Shown here: one piece after another, positions 35,318 through 44,439 of the stretch
How the letters are laid out: every line of letters starts with the position of its first letter
Position numbering within the stretch: position 1 is the first letter of the stretch
NCBI GenBank assembly: GCA_029057985.1
Contig: JAIDYR010000082.1
Span: 1 to 49,860 of the forward strand
DNA: 49,860 nucleotides
Origin: Muribaculaceae bacterium
GTDB lineage: Bacteria > Bacteroidota > Bacteroidia > Bacteroidales > Muribaculaceae
Direction: 5' to 3'
Made by a program: the position numbers and the translations under genes
Notes under the pieces: model-generated
What the model was told of the DNA's origin: nothing
Databases searched by the model: none
What the model saw: the letters and a program-made list of their open reading frames with translations, nothing else

Positions 35318-36289
35318 GTGACTTACAGAGCGCGAAAATTGAGAACATACTGGAAGAATGTGAAAGCTACTCAAGGCTTTCGCAAATTTCTCACGTTTTT
35401 GATTTTCGTAGTGGTCGCCGCCCTTTTCTGGTTTATATTGGCTCTGAACGACAACCTTCAGGAGGACCTGACCGTCAGGGTTAACGTCTATAACATTCCT
35501 GATTCAGTTACTTTTATTTCTGACCCTCCCAAGGATATTCATGTGATGGTTCGTGATAAAGGGACGAATCTTTGGCGCAACGGAGTCTTCAGTCACCCTA
35601 CCATCGAACTTAACTTCAAAGAATATGGTCACGACGGAATTTTCGAAGTAAGCAAGGGAGAATTAACCGCCGGATTGAAGAAGGTGTTCGGTCAGACAGC
35701 AACTCTCGTCTCGACTTCGATCGATAACATGCGTCTTGTCTATACTACATCGCCCGGCAAAAGAGTTCCGGTCGATGTCACCATGGATCTTACAGCTTCA
35801 GTCGGAAAAGTCATTACGGGGAAGCCGGTCGTAAAACCCGGCGGCGTGCTGGTCTATGGCAGCAGGGATGCTCTGGATTCAATAAGCCGTGTATACACGG
35901 AGAAGCTTCGAGGAGAAAACCTTGAGGAATCCAAGAAGTTTACCGTAAAGTTGAAGAAAATTCCCGGCGTGAAGATAGATCCCTCAACCGTAGAAGTGAC
36001 CGTCGATGTAGAGCAGCTTGTCAGAAAGCAGGTGCGTGTAAACATTCAGATCGACAATAAGCCCGAGGGCTCCGATCTTCTTCTTTTCCCATCGACTGCA
36101 AATGTGGAGTATTATCTTCCCATGAGTAAATTCGGACAGATAGATGAAAAAATAGATGTCCGGGTCGATTATAGAGATATGGAGGCCGGCTCCGGACGAT
36201 TGCCGCTTCATCTTGGGCGTCATAATTCTGCCCTTGAGAATATCCGATTGCTTGACGATGACGTTGAATATACTCTTGTTAAAAATTGA
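35318..36289 (+). CDS. YbbR-like domain protein, membrane-anchored
   Basis: 323 residues with a GTG start (35318). One N-terminal membrane segment (about 23-42, FLTFLIFVVVAALFWFILAL), then extracytoplasmic YbbR-like beta repeats: VRVNVYNIPDSVTF with VMVRDKG, PVDVTMDLTAS with KPGGVLVYGSRDAL, and VDVEQLVRKQVRVNIQI. YbbR proteins of Firmicutes (CdaR) regulate a c-di-AMP cyclase; in Bacteroidota the role is not established and no cyclase is adjacent. Its stop overlaps the region just before coaE (ATG 15 bp later). Confidence 0.87.
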   Translation: MTYRARKLRTYWKNVKATQGFRKFLTFLIFVVVAALFWFILALNDNLQEDLTVRVNVYNIPDSVTFISDPPKDIHVMVRDKGTNLWRNGVFSHPTIELNFKEYGHDGIFEVSKGELTAGLKKVFGQTATLVSTSIDNMRLVYTTSPGKRVPVDVTMDLTASVGKVITGKPVVKPGGVLVYGSRDALDSISRVYTEKLRGENLEESKKFTVKLKKIPGVKIDPSTVEVTVDVEQLVRKQVRVNIQIDNKPEGSDLLLFPSTANVEYYLPMSKFGQIDEKIDVRVDYRDMEAGSGRLPLHLGRHNSALENIRLLDDDVEYTLVKN

Positions 36290-36303
36290 TTTCTATTCAG
36301 AGT

Positions 36304-36915
36304 ATGTTGATTGGAATTAGTGGAGGTATAGGCAGCGGGAAGAGTGTCGTAAGCAGAGTGCTAAGACTGAAAGGCTATCCGGTCTATGATTGCGATTCTG
36401 AAGCCAGGAGAATCATGGCAGAGAATTGCGAAATAAAACGTCGTATCTGCGATGAGATATCTCGGGAAGTGACGGATGGAATCCGGACTCCCGACAGAAA
36501 GAGACTCGCAGAGATTGTGTTTAATGATGAGAATGCCCGTCTGCGTCTAAATGATATTGTCCATGAGGCGGTAAGAAATGACCTTCTTGGGAAGGTGGAA
36601 TCATATCCGATTGTTTGGGTTGAAGCCGCCATTCTTGCTGAAAGCGGCATAGCCGGAATGTGCGACCGGATATGGAGAGTCGAGACTCCAATGGATGATA
36701 GAATTGAAAATATCATAAGACGCGACGATTGCTCACGTCAGCAGGCTGAGGCACGCATAAGAGCTCAACAAAAGGAAGACCGATTGATTTCTCAATATGA
36801 GGAAAAGATGGATATCCTTCGCAACGATATGTCCGATTCAATCCTCAGGCAAGTTTCGGATCTTATATCGTCACCTGAATTAAAGAAAAAGAGTTATCTC
36901 CAAAAGGATTCTTAA
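36304..36915 (+). CDS. coaE: Dephospho-CoA kinase
   Basis: 203 residues from the ATG at 36304, the start that puts LIGISGGIGSGKSVVSRVL at residues 2-20 (P-loop GGIGSGKS). The acidic substrate site is YDCDSEARRIM, the ribose contact is in WVEAAILAESGI, and the CoaE lid is RIENIIRRDDCSRQQAEARI. It catalyses the last step of CoA synthesis, phosphorylation of the ribose 3'-OH. It follows ybbR closely and DUF5606 comes 43 bp later. Confidence 0.95.
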   Translation: MLIGISGGIGSGKSVVSRVLRLKGYPVYDCDSEARRIMAENCEIKRRICDEISREVTDGIRTPDRKRLAEIVFNDENARLRLNDIVHEAVRNDLLGKVESYPIVWVEAAILAESGIAGMCDRIWRVETPMDDRIENIIRRDDCSRQQAEARIRAQQKEDRLISQYEEKMDILRNDMSDSILRQVSDLISSPELKKKSYLQKDS

Positions 36916-36958
36916 GAAATAAGTAAGTAACTTAGAAATACTACAATATTAAGACAAT

Positions 36959-37384
36959 ATGTTAAGAACAATTCTTGCCATCACCGGCAAACCGGGTCTT
37001 TTTAAAATCGTCTCTCACGGCAATCGAATGCTGCTTGTAGAGGATCTTATATCAAAGAAGCGTACACCTGTTCATGCTCGCGACAAGGTCGTATCTCTGG
37101 GCGACATCGCTATGTACACCGAGGGTGACGATAAGCCTCTCGGAGAGATTCTTGATCTCGTCTATGCATATAAGAACGGCGAAAAAATCGAGGTCAAGGC
37201 AATGGATAATGATACGCTTCGTGCGACTTTCGGCGAGATTCTTGCAGATTATGATCGCGATCGCGTATATCCTTCCGATATTAAGAAACTCTTCACATGG
37301 TATAATCTCCTTCTTGACGCCGGCTTTACCAAATTTACAGAAGAGGAAAAGGCCGAAGCTCAGGAAGAAACTTCCGAGGAATAA
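36959..37384 (+). CDS. DUF5606 family protein
   Basis: 141 residues. The start MLRTILAITGKPGLFKIVSHGNRMLLVEDL is typical of DUF5606, a small Bacteroidota family of unknown function. An SH3/KOW-like beta barrel N-terminus (TGKPGLFKIV..KRTPVHARDKVVSLGDIAMYT) is followed by a helical part (PSDIKKLFTWYNLLLDAGFTKF) and an acidic tail. No function can be given. Last gene of the nusB cluster; a strong inverted repeat follows. Confidence 0.88.
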   Translation: MLRTILAITGKPGLFKIVSHGNRMLLVEDLISKKRTPVHARDKVVSLGDIAMYTEGDDKPLGEILDLVYAYKNGEKIEVKAMDNDTLRATFGEILADYDRDRVYPSDIKKLFTWYNLLLDAGFTKFTEEEKAEAQEETSEE

Positions 37385-37411
37385 AGAAACTTCCCAAGAA
37401 CCGGAAGATAA

Positions 37412-37463
37412 ATATAGTAATCCCCCCATAAGTCTTATGCTGCTTATGAGGGGATTACTATAT
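37412..37463. terminator. 21-bp inverted repeat between convergent genes
   Basis: ATATAGTAATCCCC and the next 7 bases (37412-37432) pair with 37443-37463, one mismatch in 21 bp, loop 10 nt. It lies between the ends of the DUF5606 gene (plus) and htpG (minus) and is close to symmetric, so it may end transcription from both sides. T-runs are weak. Confidence 0.7.
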
Positions 37464-37535
37464 CTGTAATATCAGTAAGATTGGATTTTATTCCGCATAA
37501 CGGTCATGTAAAGCAGAATAATCTCAGCATGAAAG

Positions 37536-39590
37536 TTAGAGCAGGGATACCGAACGCTGGATAAATTCGGAAAGAGACTTTCCTTTCAGAAGTCCCGCCT
37601 GCAGAAGTGCAAGGTCTATTACCTGACGAATAAGAGCATTATCCTTCGCATACCCTGAGATAGCTGAACTTTGTTCGGAACGGAGAGAGTTGACTTTATT
37701 CTCTTTATCAGCGACGGCTTTTTCTGCTTCTTTTTTAGCTTCTTCAGAAAGACCTTCATTTGCTTTCGGATCGCGACTCTTTGCAATCTCGTCATTAAGA
37801 GAATTAATTTCGTCGAGAATTGGCTTTACTTTTGAGTCAAGAGAAGAGGAAGCCTCGCCAAGGATCTTACGAACGGCAGGATGAGCAGTGTTGACTACAA
37901 ACTGATAGCTGTCAGGAAGATCGACTGCTCCCATCATGCCCGGTTGCTGAGCTGCCATCTGCTTCATACGACGCATAAATTCATCCTGAATTACGGTTGC
38001 CGGAGCGCTGTCTTCATTAAGATTCTCAAGCGAAACAATAAAGTGAGCATTTTCTACTTCGGGAAGATCAGCTGAGAATACTCCCTGAAGAATATCCGAC
38101 TGAAGCGGAGTGAGATCAGTCGATGCATTATCCTGCTTGACAATCAGACGCTCCGGGATATCGGAGTCTACACGGACGAAACGCAACTTCTGATCCTTTG
38201 ACTCGAGCATCGACATGAAGTGGCTGTCAAGTTCGCCATCCATTAGAAGGACATTATAGCCCTTTCCCTCAGCCTCCTTGATATATGAGTACTGAGCAAC
38301 AGGATCATTAGTATAAAGATAAATCAGGGTTGAATTTTTATCCGTCTGGTTGGATTCTACGAGTTTCTTATAATCCTCAAGGGAGAAATATTTACCTTGG
38401 ACATCCTTCAGAAGATAGAATTTACGAGCTGATTCATAGAATTTCTCGTCGGTCAACATTCCATATTCGATGAATATACGGATGTCATCCCATTTCTTCT
38501 CAAATTCTGACCTATCTGAAGAATATAGCTTTTCGAGTTTTTCAGCTACCTTCTTAGATATATACGACGAGATTTTCTTCACCTGACGGTCAGATTGCAG
38601 ATAACTTCTGGAAACATTCAGAGGTATATCCGGAGAGTCTATGACACCTTGCATGATTGTCATGAACTCAGGGACAACGCCTTCAACCTGATCAGTCACA
38701 TATACCTGATTGCAATAGAGTTGAATCCTATTGCGCTGAAGATCGAGATTACTCTTTACTTTCGGGAAATAGAGTATTCCGGTGAGAGTAAAGGGATAGT
38801 CGACGTTGAGATGGATCCAGAATAGGGGATCTTCCCGACCCGGCATAAGCTCGCGATAGAATTTCAGATAATCCTCATCTGTCAGGTCTGCCGGTTTTCG
38901 AGTCCACAGGGGTTCGGTGGCATTGACTATGTTATCTTCATCAGTCTCGACATATTTGCCATCCTTCCATTCCTCTTTCTTGCCGCAGATAACAGGGACA
39001 GGAAGGAAGCGGCAATATTTCTTAAGCAATCCTATTATTCTGTCTTTTTCGAGATATTCCTTGGATTCGTCATCTATATATAGGATAATATCCGTGCCGC
39101 GTTCAGCCTTTTCGATAGGATGCATTTCATATTCGGGCGACCCATCGCAGGACCATTCGACTGCCTGAGCTCCATCCTTATATGAAAGCGAACGGATCTC
39201 TACTTTCTTGGCTACCATGAATGCCGAATAGAATCCAAGTCCGAAATGCCCGATGATTGAGTTGGCAGTATCCTTATATTTAGCCAGGAACTCTTCGGCG
39301 CCGGAGAAAGCTATCTGATTGATGTATTTTTCGATATCATCGGCGTCCATGCCTATTCCATGATCCGATACCGTCAGCGTGCCCGCTTCTTTGTCGATAG
39401 AGACGCGCACATCGAGATTGCCGAGTTCGCCTTTGAATTCTCCGAAAGAATTAAGAGTGCGGAGTTTTCGTGTAGCGTCAACTGCATTGCTGACAAGCTC
39501 ACGCAAAAAAATCTCGTTGTCGCTGTAAAGGAATTTCTTGATAACGGGGAATATATTTTCGGTAGTCACCCCGATTTTTCCGTTTGCCAT
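37536..39590 (-). CDS. htpG: Molecular chaperone HtpG (Hsp90)
   Basis: 684 residues, the long Bacteroidota length (E. coli 624). N-terminal ATPase: FLRELVSNAVDATRKLR (contains the E/N ATP site), VSDHGIGMDADDIEKYINQIAFSGAEEFL (in parts: DHGIGM, INQIAFSG), GHFGLGFYSAFMVA. Middle domain: YVTDQVEGVVPEFM and LNVSRSYLQSDRQVKKI. C-terminal dimerisation domain with about 60 extra residues between 590 and 650, charged and coiled-coil-like (DEIAKSRDPKANEG and onward). It folds client proteins under stress. Start at ATG 39590. Confidence 0.97.
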   Translation of the reverse strand: MANGKIGVTTENIFPVIKKFLYSDNEIFLRELVSNAVDATRKLRTLNSFGEFKGELGNLDVRVSIDKEAGTLTVSDHGIGMDADDIEKYINQIAFSGAEEFLAKYKDTANSIIGHFGLGFYSAFMVAKKVEIRSLSYKDGAQAVEWSCDGSPEYEMHPIEKAERGTDIILYIDDESKEYLEKDRIIGLLKKYCRFLPVPVICGKKEEWKDGKYVETDEDNIVNATEPLWTRKPADLTDEDYLKFYRELMPGREDPLFWIHLNVDYPFTLTGILYFPKVKSNLDLQRNRIQLYCNQVYVTDQVEGVVPEFMTIMQGVIDSPDIPLNVSRSYLQSDRQVKKISSYISKKVAEKLEKLYSSDRSEFEKKWDDIRIFIEYGMLTDEKFYESARKFYLLKDVQGKYFSLEDYKKLVESNQTDKNSTLIYLYTNDPVAQYSYIKEAEGKGYNVLLMDGELDSHFMSMLESKDQKLRFVRVDSDIPERLIVKQDNASTDLTPLQSDILQGVFSADLPEVENAHFIVSLENLNEDSAPATVIQDEFMRRMKQMAAQQPGMMGAVDLPDSYQFVVNTAHPAVRKILGEASSSLDSKVKPILDEINSLNDEIAKSRDPKANEGLSEEAKKEAEKAVADKENKVNSLRSEQSSAISGYAKDNALIRQVIDLALLQAGLLKGKSLSEFIQRSVSLL

Positions 39591-39708
39591 AATATTATGA
39601 TATAAGATTTTGAGTTTCTTAATTTGAACTTAAAAATGTGAACTCATCCGCATGAATGAGCCTCATATATCATAACAAATACCGTGCCAAACGGGTTTAC
39701 CCCCGGAA

Positions 39709-40974
39709 TTATTCCCTTGCAAGAGTCTTGGCAGGAGCCACTTTCCCGGCAAAACGGCTGGGCAGTAGCAGCGAGAGCCATACGATTGCGAGTACGGCGA
39801 CATTAAGAATCGCGAGGTCTGCGAAAGAGATCGAGACGGGCACGAAATCAATATAATAAGAATCCGGATCAAGAGGGATAAAGTGTGTTTTGTCTTGGGC
39901 AAATAATAGTCCTATTGCGAGAATATCTCCGATAGCAAGACCTATAAGAGCGATTTTGGCTGCCAGACGAATAAAGATTCTGCTTATTAGCCTGCGTCTT
40001 GCGCCTAAGGCTGCGAGCAGAGCTATCACTCTGATCTTATCGACCATTAGAATCAACATCCCGGATATGAGCGTTATGACAGCGACGATAGTCATAAGTG
40101 TCAAAACGACTATGACATTTGTGTCAAGCATATTGAGCCAATGGAAGTACCCGGCTCCGGCCTGGCGAGCAGTGGTCACATTATACAATCGATAGATCAG
40201 ACCGGATTGATACGCCTCGATCAGAGCCGCACTCAATTCAGCCGCGTATTCCTCCACTTTGGAAAAATCATCGACAGATATGGAAATAGAGGTAGCCTCA
40301 TTTGCACGAGCATTACCTATTTCCTGGACTATTGGCAGAGATCCATAGGCGAATGTCTTGTCATAGGCATCGAAATGAGAATTATAGATGCCCTCGATAG
40401 TCAGGCGGCGCACGAGAATCTTATCAGTGATAAAATACGTGTCGATCTTATCTCCGGCCTTCAGTCCCAGATCGGATGCGATCGACTGCGACATCACTAT
40501 CTTATCTTTTGAATCCGGCTTTGAGTAATCCGGCACTGTTCCGCTGATCATCGATGTAGAGACAAAATCAAGATTATTTTCTCCCGTCAATGATTTCAGA
40601 TAAGCTCCTTTGAAATCGTTTGAAGTCTTGAATATGGAGGGGACTGCAGCCTGAAGGGAATAATCCGTGATATAAGGTTGAGACTCAAGAATTGCTTTGA
40701 GCGAGGGAGTCAAGGACATAAGATTGGAGGGTTCGTTGGCCGAAGCGACTTCAGCAGCTTGATCTCCTGTCATAGGGGTGAGCATTATATGGGAATTGAA
40801 ACCCGCCACTTTTGCCGTGATCTCTCGCTTGAATCCTCCGACAATTGCAATTGCGCATGCCATCACCATGACGGCTAACGCGACGGCCGCTATGCCCACA
40901 CTTACAGCCGGCGATAATTTTCTACCCTCGGATGCCAACGAAAGTCGACGGGCTATGAAGAATGTAACAGACAT
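39709..40974 (-). CDS. ABC transporter permease, FtsX/LolC-E family
   Basis: 421 residues, four transmembrane helices: one near the N-terminus (about 23-45, VGIAAVALAVMVMACAIAIVGG) and three in the C-terminal half (about 278-305, 325-350 and 385-410). A large periplasmic MacB-core domain lies between 50 and 270. The N-terminal FFIARRLSLASEG is typical of LolC/LolE-type proteins, which extract lipoproteins from the inner membrane. No ATPase is adjacent, so the partner is elsewhere. It is transcribed away from gcvT. Confidence 0.9.
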   Translation of the reverse strand: MSVTFFIARRLSLASEGRKLSPAVSVGIAAVALAVMVMACAIAIVGGFKREITAKVAGFNSHIMLTPMTGDQAAEVASANEPSNLMSLTPSLKAILESQPYITDYSLQAAVPSIFKTSNDFKGAYLKSLTGENNLDFVSTSMISGTVPDYSKPDSKDKIVMSQSIASDLGLKAGDKIDTYFITDKILVRRLTIEGIYNSHFDAYDKTFAYGSLPIVQEIGNARANEATSISISVDDFSKVEEYAAELSAALIEAYQSGLIYRLYNVTTARQAGAGYFHWLNMLDTNVIVVLTLMTIVAVITLISGMLILMVDKIRVIALLAALGARRRLISRIFIRLAAKIALIGLAIGDILAIGLLFAQDKTHFIPLDPDSYYIDFVPVSISFADLAILNVAVLAIVWLSLLLPSRFAGKVAPAKTLARE

Positions 40975-41074
40975 ATTTATTCATTAAATTTTCTCACTCA
41001 GAGGTCAAAAAGTCCTCCAAACAGGGGGTTCGAAGAGGAATATTTCAGAAAGTTTTACAAAAGTAAGCAAAAAA

Positions 41075-41106
41075 TTTGGCAAATCCCTATTCAATCGTTA
41101 ACTTTG
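41075..41106 (+). promoter_or_regulatory. Bacteroidota-type promoter for the glycine cleavage operon
   Basis: TTTG (41075-41078), 20 nt, TAACTTTG (41099-41106). It predicts a leader of about 120 nt before gcvT. The first part of the leader can fold (GGTCGGA around 41110 against TCCGGACC around 41135, with GCG/CGC inside). I looked for a glycine riboswitch here and did not find its conserved core. Confidence 0.75.
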
Positions 41107-41231
41107 GGGTCGGAAGCGTGAAAACTCGCATCCGGACCTTAATATCTAATCATAAAAGAGCGGGAGAGCGGACTTCAATATAACCGTTATCGGCTCATAA
41201 TAAATCGAACATAACCTATACTGACAAAGTA

Positions 41232-42326
41232 ATGGAAGAAAATCTGATCAAGACCTGTCTGCACGACCGTCATGTCAAGGCAGGCGCACTCATGTCGCCA
41301 TTCGGCGGATTCGATATGCCCATTCAATATAAAGGCATCACGGAAGAACACAATGCAGTCCGCCATGAAGTCGGCGTATTCGATGTAAGCCACATGGGCG
41401 AAGTGCGTGTCAAAGGTCCTGAAGCCTATAAATTCGTAAGCCATATTTTCGTAAACGACGTGACCGGCGCCCCCGACGGCCAGATATTCTATGGTATGAT
41501 GTGCTATGAAAACGGCACTACCGTCGATGACCTTCTCGTCTATAAAGTAAATGATGAGGAATATTTCCTTGTCATCAACGCTGCCAACATTGATAAGGAT
41601 GTGGCATGGATCAAAAAGAATGCCGAAGGTTTTAATGTGACAGTAGAAGATGAATCTCCCAAATATGGAGAGGTAGCTCTTCAGGGTCCCAAGGCAGAGG
41701 AAACTCTTGAGAAAGTACTTGGTATAGATGGAAAGGATATTCCCTTCTATAACTTCAAGACATTTCCTATCGACGGAGAAGAAGTCATCGTCAGCCGCAC
41801 AGGATATACCGGCGAAGACGGCTTTGAAATCTACGGCTCTCATGACTTCATTGTGAAAGTATGGGATAAACTTATGGAGGCAGGAGTGCAACCCTGCGGA
41901 CTCGGATGCCGTGACACTCTCCGCTTTGAAGTCGGCCTTCCTCTCTATGGCCATGAACTTAGCGATGAAATCACTCCGATTGAGGGTAGCCTGAGCATGT
42001 TTGTCAAACTCGACAAACCTGAATTCATCGGCAAGGAAGCTCTTGCAAAACAGAAAGCTGAAGGAGTGAAGCGCAGAATCGTAGGCATTGAACTCGAAGG
42101 AAATGCAATTCCGCGTGCCGGGTATCCCGTACTCGTCAACGGCGAGAAAGTAGGCGAGATCACAACAGGCTATAAGTCTATATCGACAGGAAAGAGCGTG
42201 GCTATGGCTATGGTCGATAAGCCTTATGACAAACTCGGCACTGAGATAGAAGTGCAGATCCGCAAGAAGACATTCCCCGGGAAGGTCGTCAAAAAGCGCT
42301 TCTACGATAAGAATTACAAGAAGTAA
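41232..42326 (+). CDS. gcvT: Glycine cleavage system T protein (aminomethyltransferase)
   Basis: 364 residues. Family motifs: GFDMPIQYKGITEEHNAVRHEVGVFDVSHMGEV (in parts: HNAVRHEVGVFDVSHMGE) folate site, EVALQGPKAEETL, SRTGYTGEDGFEIY and PCGLGCRDTLRFEVGLPLYGHELS (in parts: GCRDTLRFEVGLPLYG); C-terminal YKSISTGKSVAMAMVDKPYDKLGT. T protein moves the aminomethyl carbon from H protein to tetrahydrofolate and releases ammonia. It heads the set gcvT-gcvH-gcvPA-gcvPB-lpdA. Confidence 0.97.
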   Translation: MEENLIKTCLHDRHVKAGALMSPFGGFDMPIQYKGITEEHNAVRHEVGVFDVSHMGEVRVKGPEAYKFVSHIFVNDVTGAPDGQIFYGMMCYENGTTVDDLLVYKVNDEEYFLVINAANIDKDVAWIKKNAEGFNVTVEDESPKYGEVALQGPKAEETLEKVLGIDGKDIPFYNFKTFPIDGEEVIVSRTGYTGEDGFEIYGSHDFIVKVWDKLMEAGVQPCGLGCRDTLRFEVGLPLYGHELSDEITPIEGSLSMFVKLDKPEFIGKEALAKQKAEGVKRRIVGIELEGNAIPRAGYPVLVNGEKVGEITTGYKSISTGKSVAMAMVDKPYDKLGTEIEVQIRKKTFPGKVVKKRFYDKNYKK

Positions 42327-42473
42327 TTTATATCATAAATATCGTTTAATTTTAGAACATACCTAATCAATCGATGTATGTCGGGCATTGATTAAATTGC
42401 ATTGCAGTATATTCATCGAATTGGGTAGAGAATTTAATAATATTAGCAACATATATTAAAGAATCTTATACAA

Positions 42474-42854
42474 ATGAGCAAGATTTTAGAAGATCTCCGC
42501 TATGCGGATTCCCATGAATGGGTGAAACTCGAAGGTGATATCGCGACTGTAGGCATCACTGACTATGCGCAGCACGCGCTCGGCAGCATCGTTTACGTAG
42601 ATATGCCCGAAGTAGGCGACGAAGTGACTGCCGGCGAAGAATTCGGTGCAGTGGAATCTGTGAAGGCTGCAAGTGATCTTATCTCTCCGATCAGCGGCGA
42701 GGTAGTAGAGATCAATGAGGCTCTCGAGGATAGCCCCGAACTCGTCAACGAGGATGCATTCGAAAACTGGATCATGAAAGTCAAAGTCAGCGATCCCGCT
42801 GAAGTCGACGCTCTTCTTGATGCAGCGGCCTATGCAAAGATCTGCGAAGAATAA
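42474..42854 (+). CDS. gcvH: Glycine cleavage system H protein (lipoyl carrier)
   Basis: 126 residues, standard length. The lipoyl-lysine is Lys64 in GAVESVKAASDL; flanking conserved parts are RYADSHEWVKLEGDIATVGITDYAQ (in parts: SHEWVKLE, VGITDYAQ) and SPISGEVVEINEAL. It shuttles the aminomethyl group between P, T and L proteins. It lies 147 bp after gcvT, an unusually wide gap for one operon; the gap holds AT-rich DNA and a short inverted repeat (TAATCAAT at 42364 with ATTGATTA at 42387). Confidence 0.97.
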   Translation: MSKILEDLRYADSHEWVKLEGDIATVGITDYAQHALGSIVYVDMPEVGDEVTAGEEFGAVESVKAASDLISPISGEVVEINEALEDSPELVNEDAFENWIMKVKVSDPAEVDALLDAAAYAKICEE

Positions 42855-42880
42855 GATCAACGCAATGAAATCAAGTCTTT

Positions 42881-42944
42881 GACGCCAATCATCCCTCCGG
42901 AGAGTATAGCTCTCCGGCAGAGATATTGGCGTCTGCCTTTTCTC
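42881..42944 (+). terminator. Two-tier hairpin between gcvH and gcvPA
   Basis: An outer 9-bp stem (GACGCCAAT, 42881-42889, with ATTGGCGTC, 42925-42933) and an inner 8-bp stem (CCGGAGAG, 42897-42904, with CTCTCCGG, 42910-42917) are followed by TGCCTTTTCTCT. It could be a partial terminator or attenuator that sets the ratio of upstream to downstream gcv transcripts, since the T-run is interrupted. Confidence 0.5.
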
Positions 42945-43027
42945 TAATATACTTCGGATCAGCCGACAGAGATTATCATCAAGTCGTGGATTCCGGAATT
43001 TATCACACTTAACATCTATCCTTAAGG

Positions 43028-44350
43028 ATGAGCAATAAATTCATGCCCCATACTGAAGAAGACATCCGAGTGATGCTTGACAAAATCGGGGTTAATTCAA
43101 TTGATGACCTCTATAGCGATGTGCCTCAGGAGGTTATATTCAAGGAGGAATATGATATTCCTTCCGCTATGTCGGAAATTGAACTGCGCAAGCATTTCGA
43201 AGAACTTGGCAAGAAAAATCAGAAACTCACAATCTTTGCAGGCGGAGGAGTATATGACCATTACAGCCCTGCGACAGTAAATCATCTTCTCCAGAGAAGC
43301 GAATTCTATACAGCCTATACACCCTATCAGCCTGAAATCTCTCAGGGAACACTCCAATATATATTCGAGTATCAGACAATAATCAGCGAACTCACGGGCA
43401 TGGAGGCGACCAACGCATCTATGTATGACGGAGCTACTGCAACTGCTGAAGCTACTTTCATGATGGTCGCTTCAGCAAAGAAGAAAAATCGGGTTCTTCT
43501 GTCTGCCACTCTTCCCGACCGAGTAGTGAATGTAGTCAAGACATATGCCAAATTCCACGGGGTTGACATTACGGTAATCCCTGAAAAGGATGGCATTACT
43601 GATCTTGATGGAGTCAAGGCTGAACTGGAGGCAGGAGATGTAGCAGGTCTTATCGTGCCGACTCCCAATAAATATGGCATTATAGAAGATTACAGTGGTT
43701 ATGCAGATCTTCTCCATGCTGCCAAAGCTTATCTTTGCATTAATGCAGATCCTTCGGCCCTGGCAGTGCTTCGCACTCCGGCTGAATGGGGTGCGGATAT
43801 TGCCTGTGGCGATGGGCAGACTCTCGGCATGCCTCTGAGCTTCGGTGGCCCATATCTGGGATATATTTCCTGCGCCAAAGGAATGTTGCGCAAGATGCCC
43901 GGTCGCGTCGTAGGCGTGACTAAAGATGCTGACGGCAAACGCGCTTTTGTACTTACTCTGCAAGCTCGCGAGCAACACATCCGACGCGAAAAAGCTACTT
44001 CCAACATATGCTCCAATCAGTCACTGATGGCTCTTTATGCCACTATCTATGTCGCGCTGATGGGCAAGCAGGGCATGAAAGAGCTTAACGTCCGCGCTTG
44101 CGATGGCGCCCATTATCTTCATGATGCACTCATAGCTACCGGGAAGTTCCAACCGGCTTTCCCCGGTAAGCCTTTCCTGAAAGAATTCGTAATGAAGACA
44201 GATCTTGATGTAGAAGTCCTCAACAAGAAACTTCTCGACAAAGGCATTATGGGTGGCCTTAATCTGGGTAACGGTCTCGTCGAATTCGCAGTCACTGAAA
44301 AGCGTACAAAAGAAGAAATCGATAATCTCATCAGCCTAATCCTCGCCTGA
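43028..44350 (+). CDS. gcvPA: Glycine dehydrogenase (decarboxylating) subunit 1
   Basis: 440 residues, the N-terminal half of the split P protein. Motifs: RKHFEELGKKN, FAGGGVYDHYSPATVNHLL, TAYTPYQPEISQGTLQYIFEYQT (in parts: YTPYQPEISQGTLQ), MYDGATATAEAT, and GDGQTLGMPLSFGGPYLG with RMPGRVVG-like RKMPGRVVGVT. It builds the PLP-containing decarboxylase with subunit 2 encoded 89 bp on. The split form is common outside the proteobacterial and eukaryotic lineages. Confidence 0.96.
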   Translation: MSNKFMPHTEEDIRVMLDKIGVNSIDDLYSDVPQEVIFKEEYDIPSAMSEIELRKHFEELGKKNQKLTIFAGGGVYDHYSPATVNHLLQRSEFYTAYTPYQPEISQGTLQYIFEYQTIISELTGMEATNASMYDGATATAEATFMMVASAKKKNRVLLSATLPDRVVNVVKTYAKFHGVDITVIPEKDGITDLDGVKAELEAGDVAGLIVPTPNKYGIIEDYSGYADLLHAAKAYLCINADPSALAVLRTPAEWGADIACGDGQTLGMPLSFGGPYLGYISCAKGMLRKMPGRVVGVTKDADGKRAFVLTLQAREQHIRREKATSNICSNQSLMALYATIYVALMGKQGMKELNVRACDGAHYLHDALIATGKFQPAFPGKPFLKEFVMKTDLDVEVLNKKLLDKGIMGGLNLGNGLVEFAVTEKRTKEEIDNLISLILA

Positions 44351-44439
44351 GGGTCGGAATAGGATAGAAGGCTTGGTGGAGATGGAATCTCCCGGACCTT
44401 TCCCTATACAGACTCTAATGGTCCTAATCAAAGAAGAAA

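Noticed and set aside
36286..36303. TTG start for coaE overlapping ybbR
   Set aside because: The ATG at 36304 puts the P-loop at the normal distance from the start.
41107..41231. Glycine riboswitch before gcvT
   Set aside because: The leader has GGGAGAG but not the rest of the glycine aptamer core (CCGAAGG, GCAA), so it was not called.
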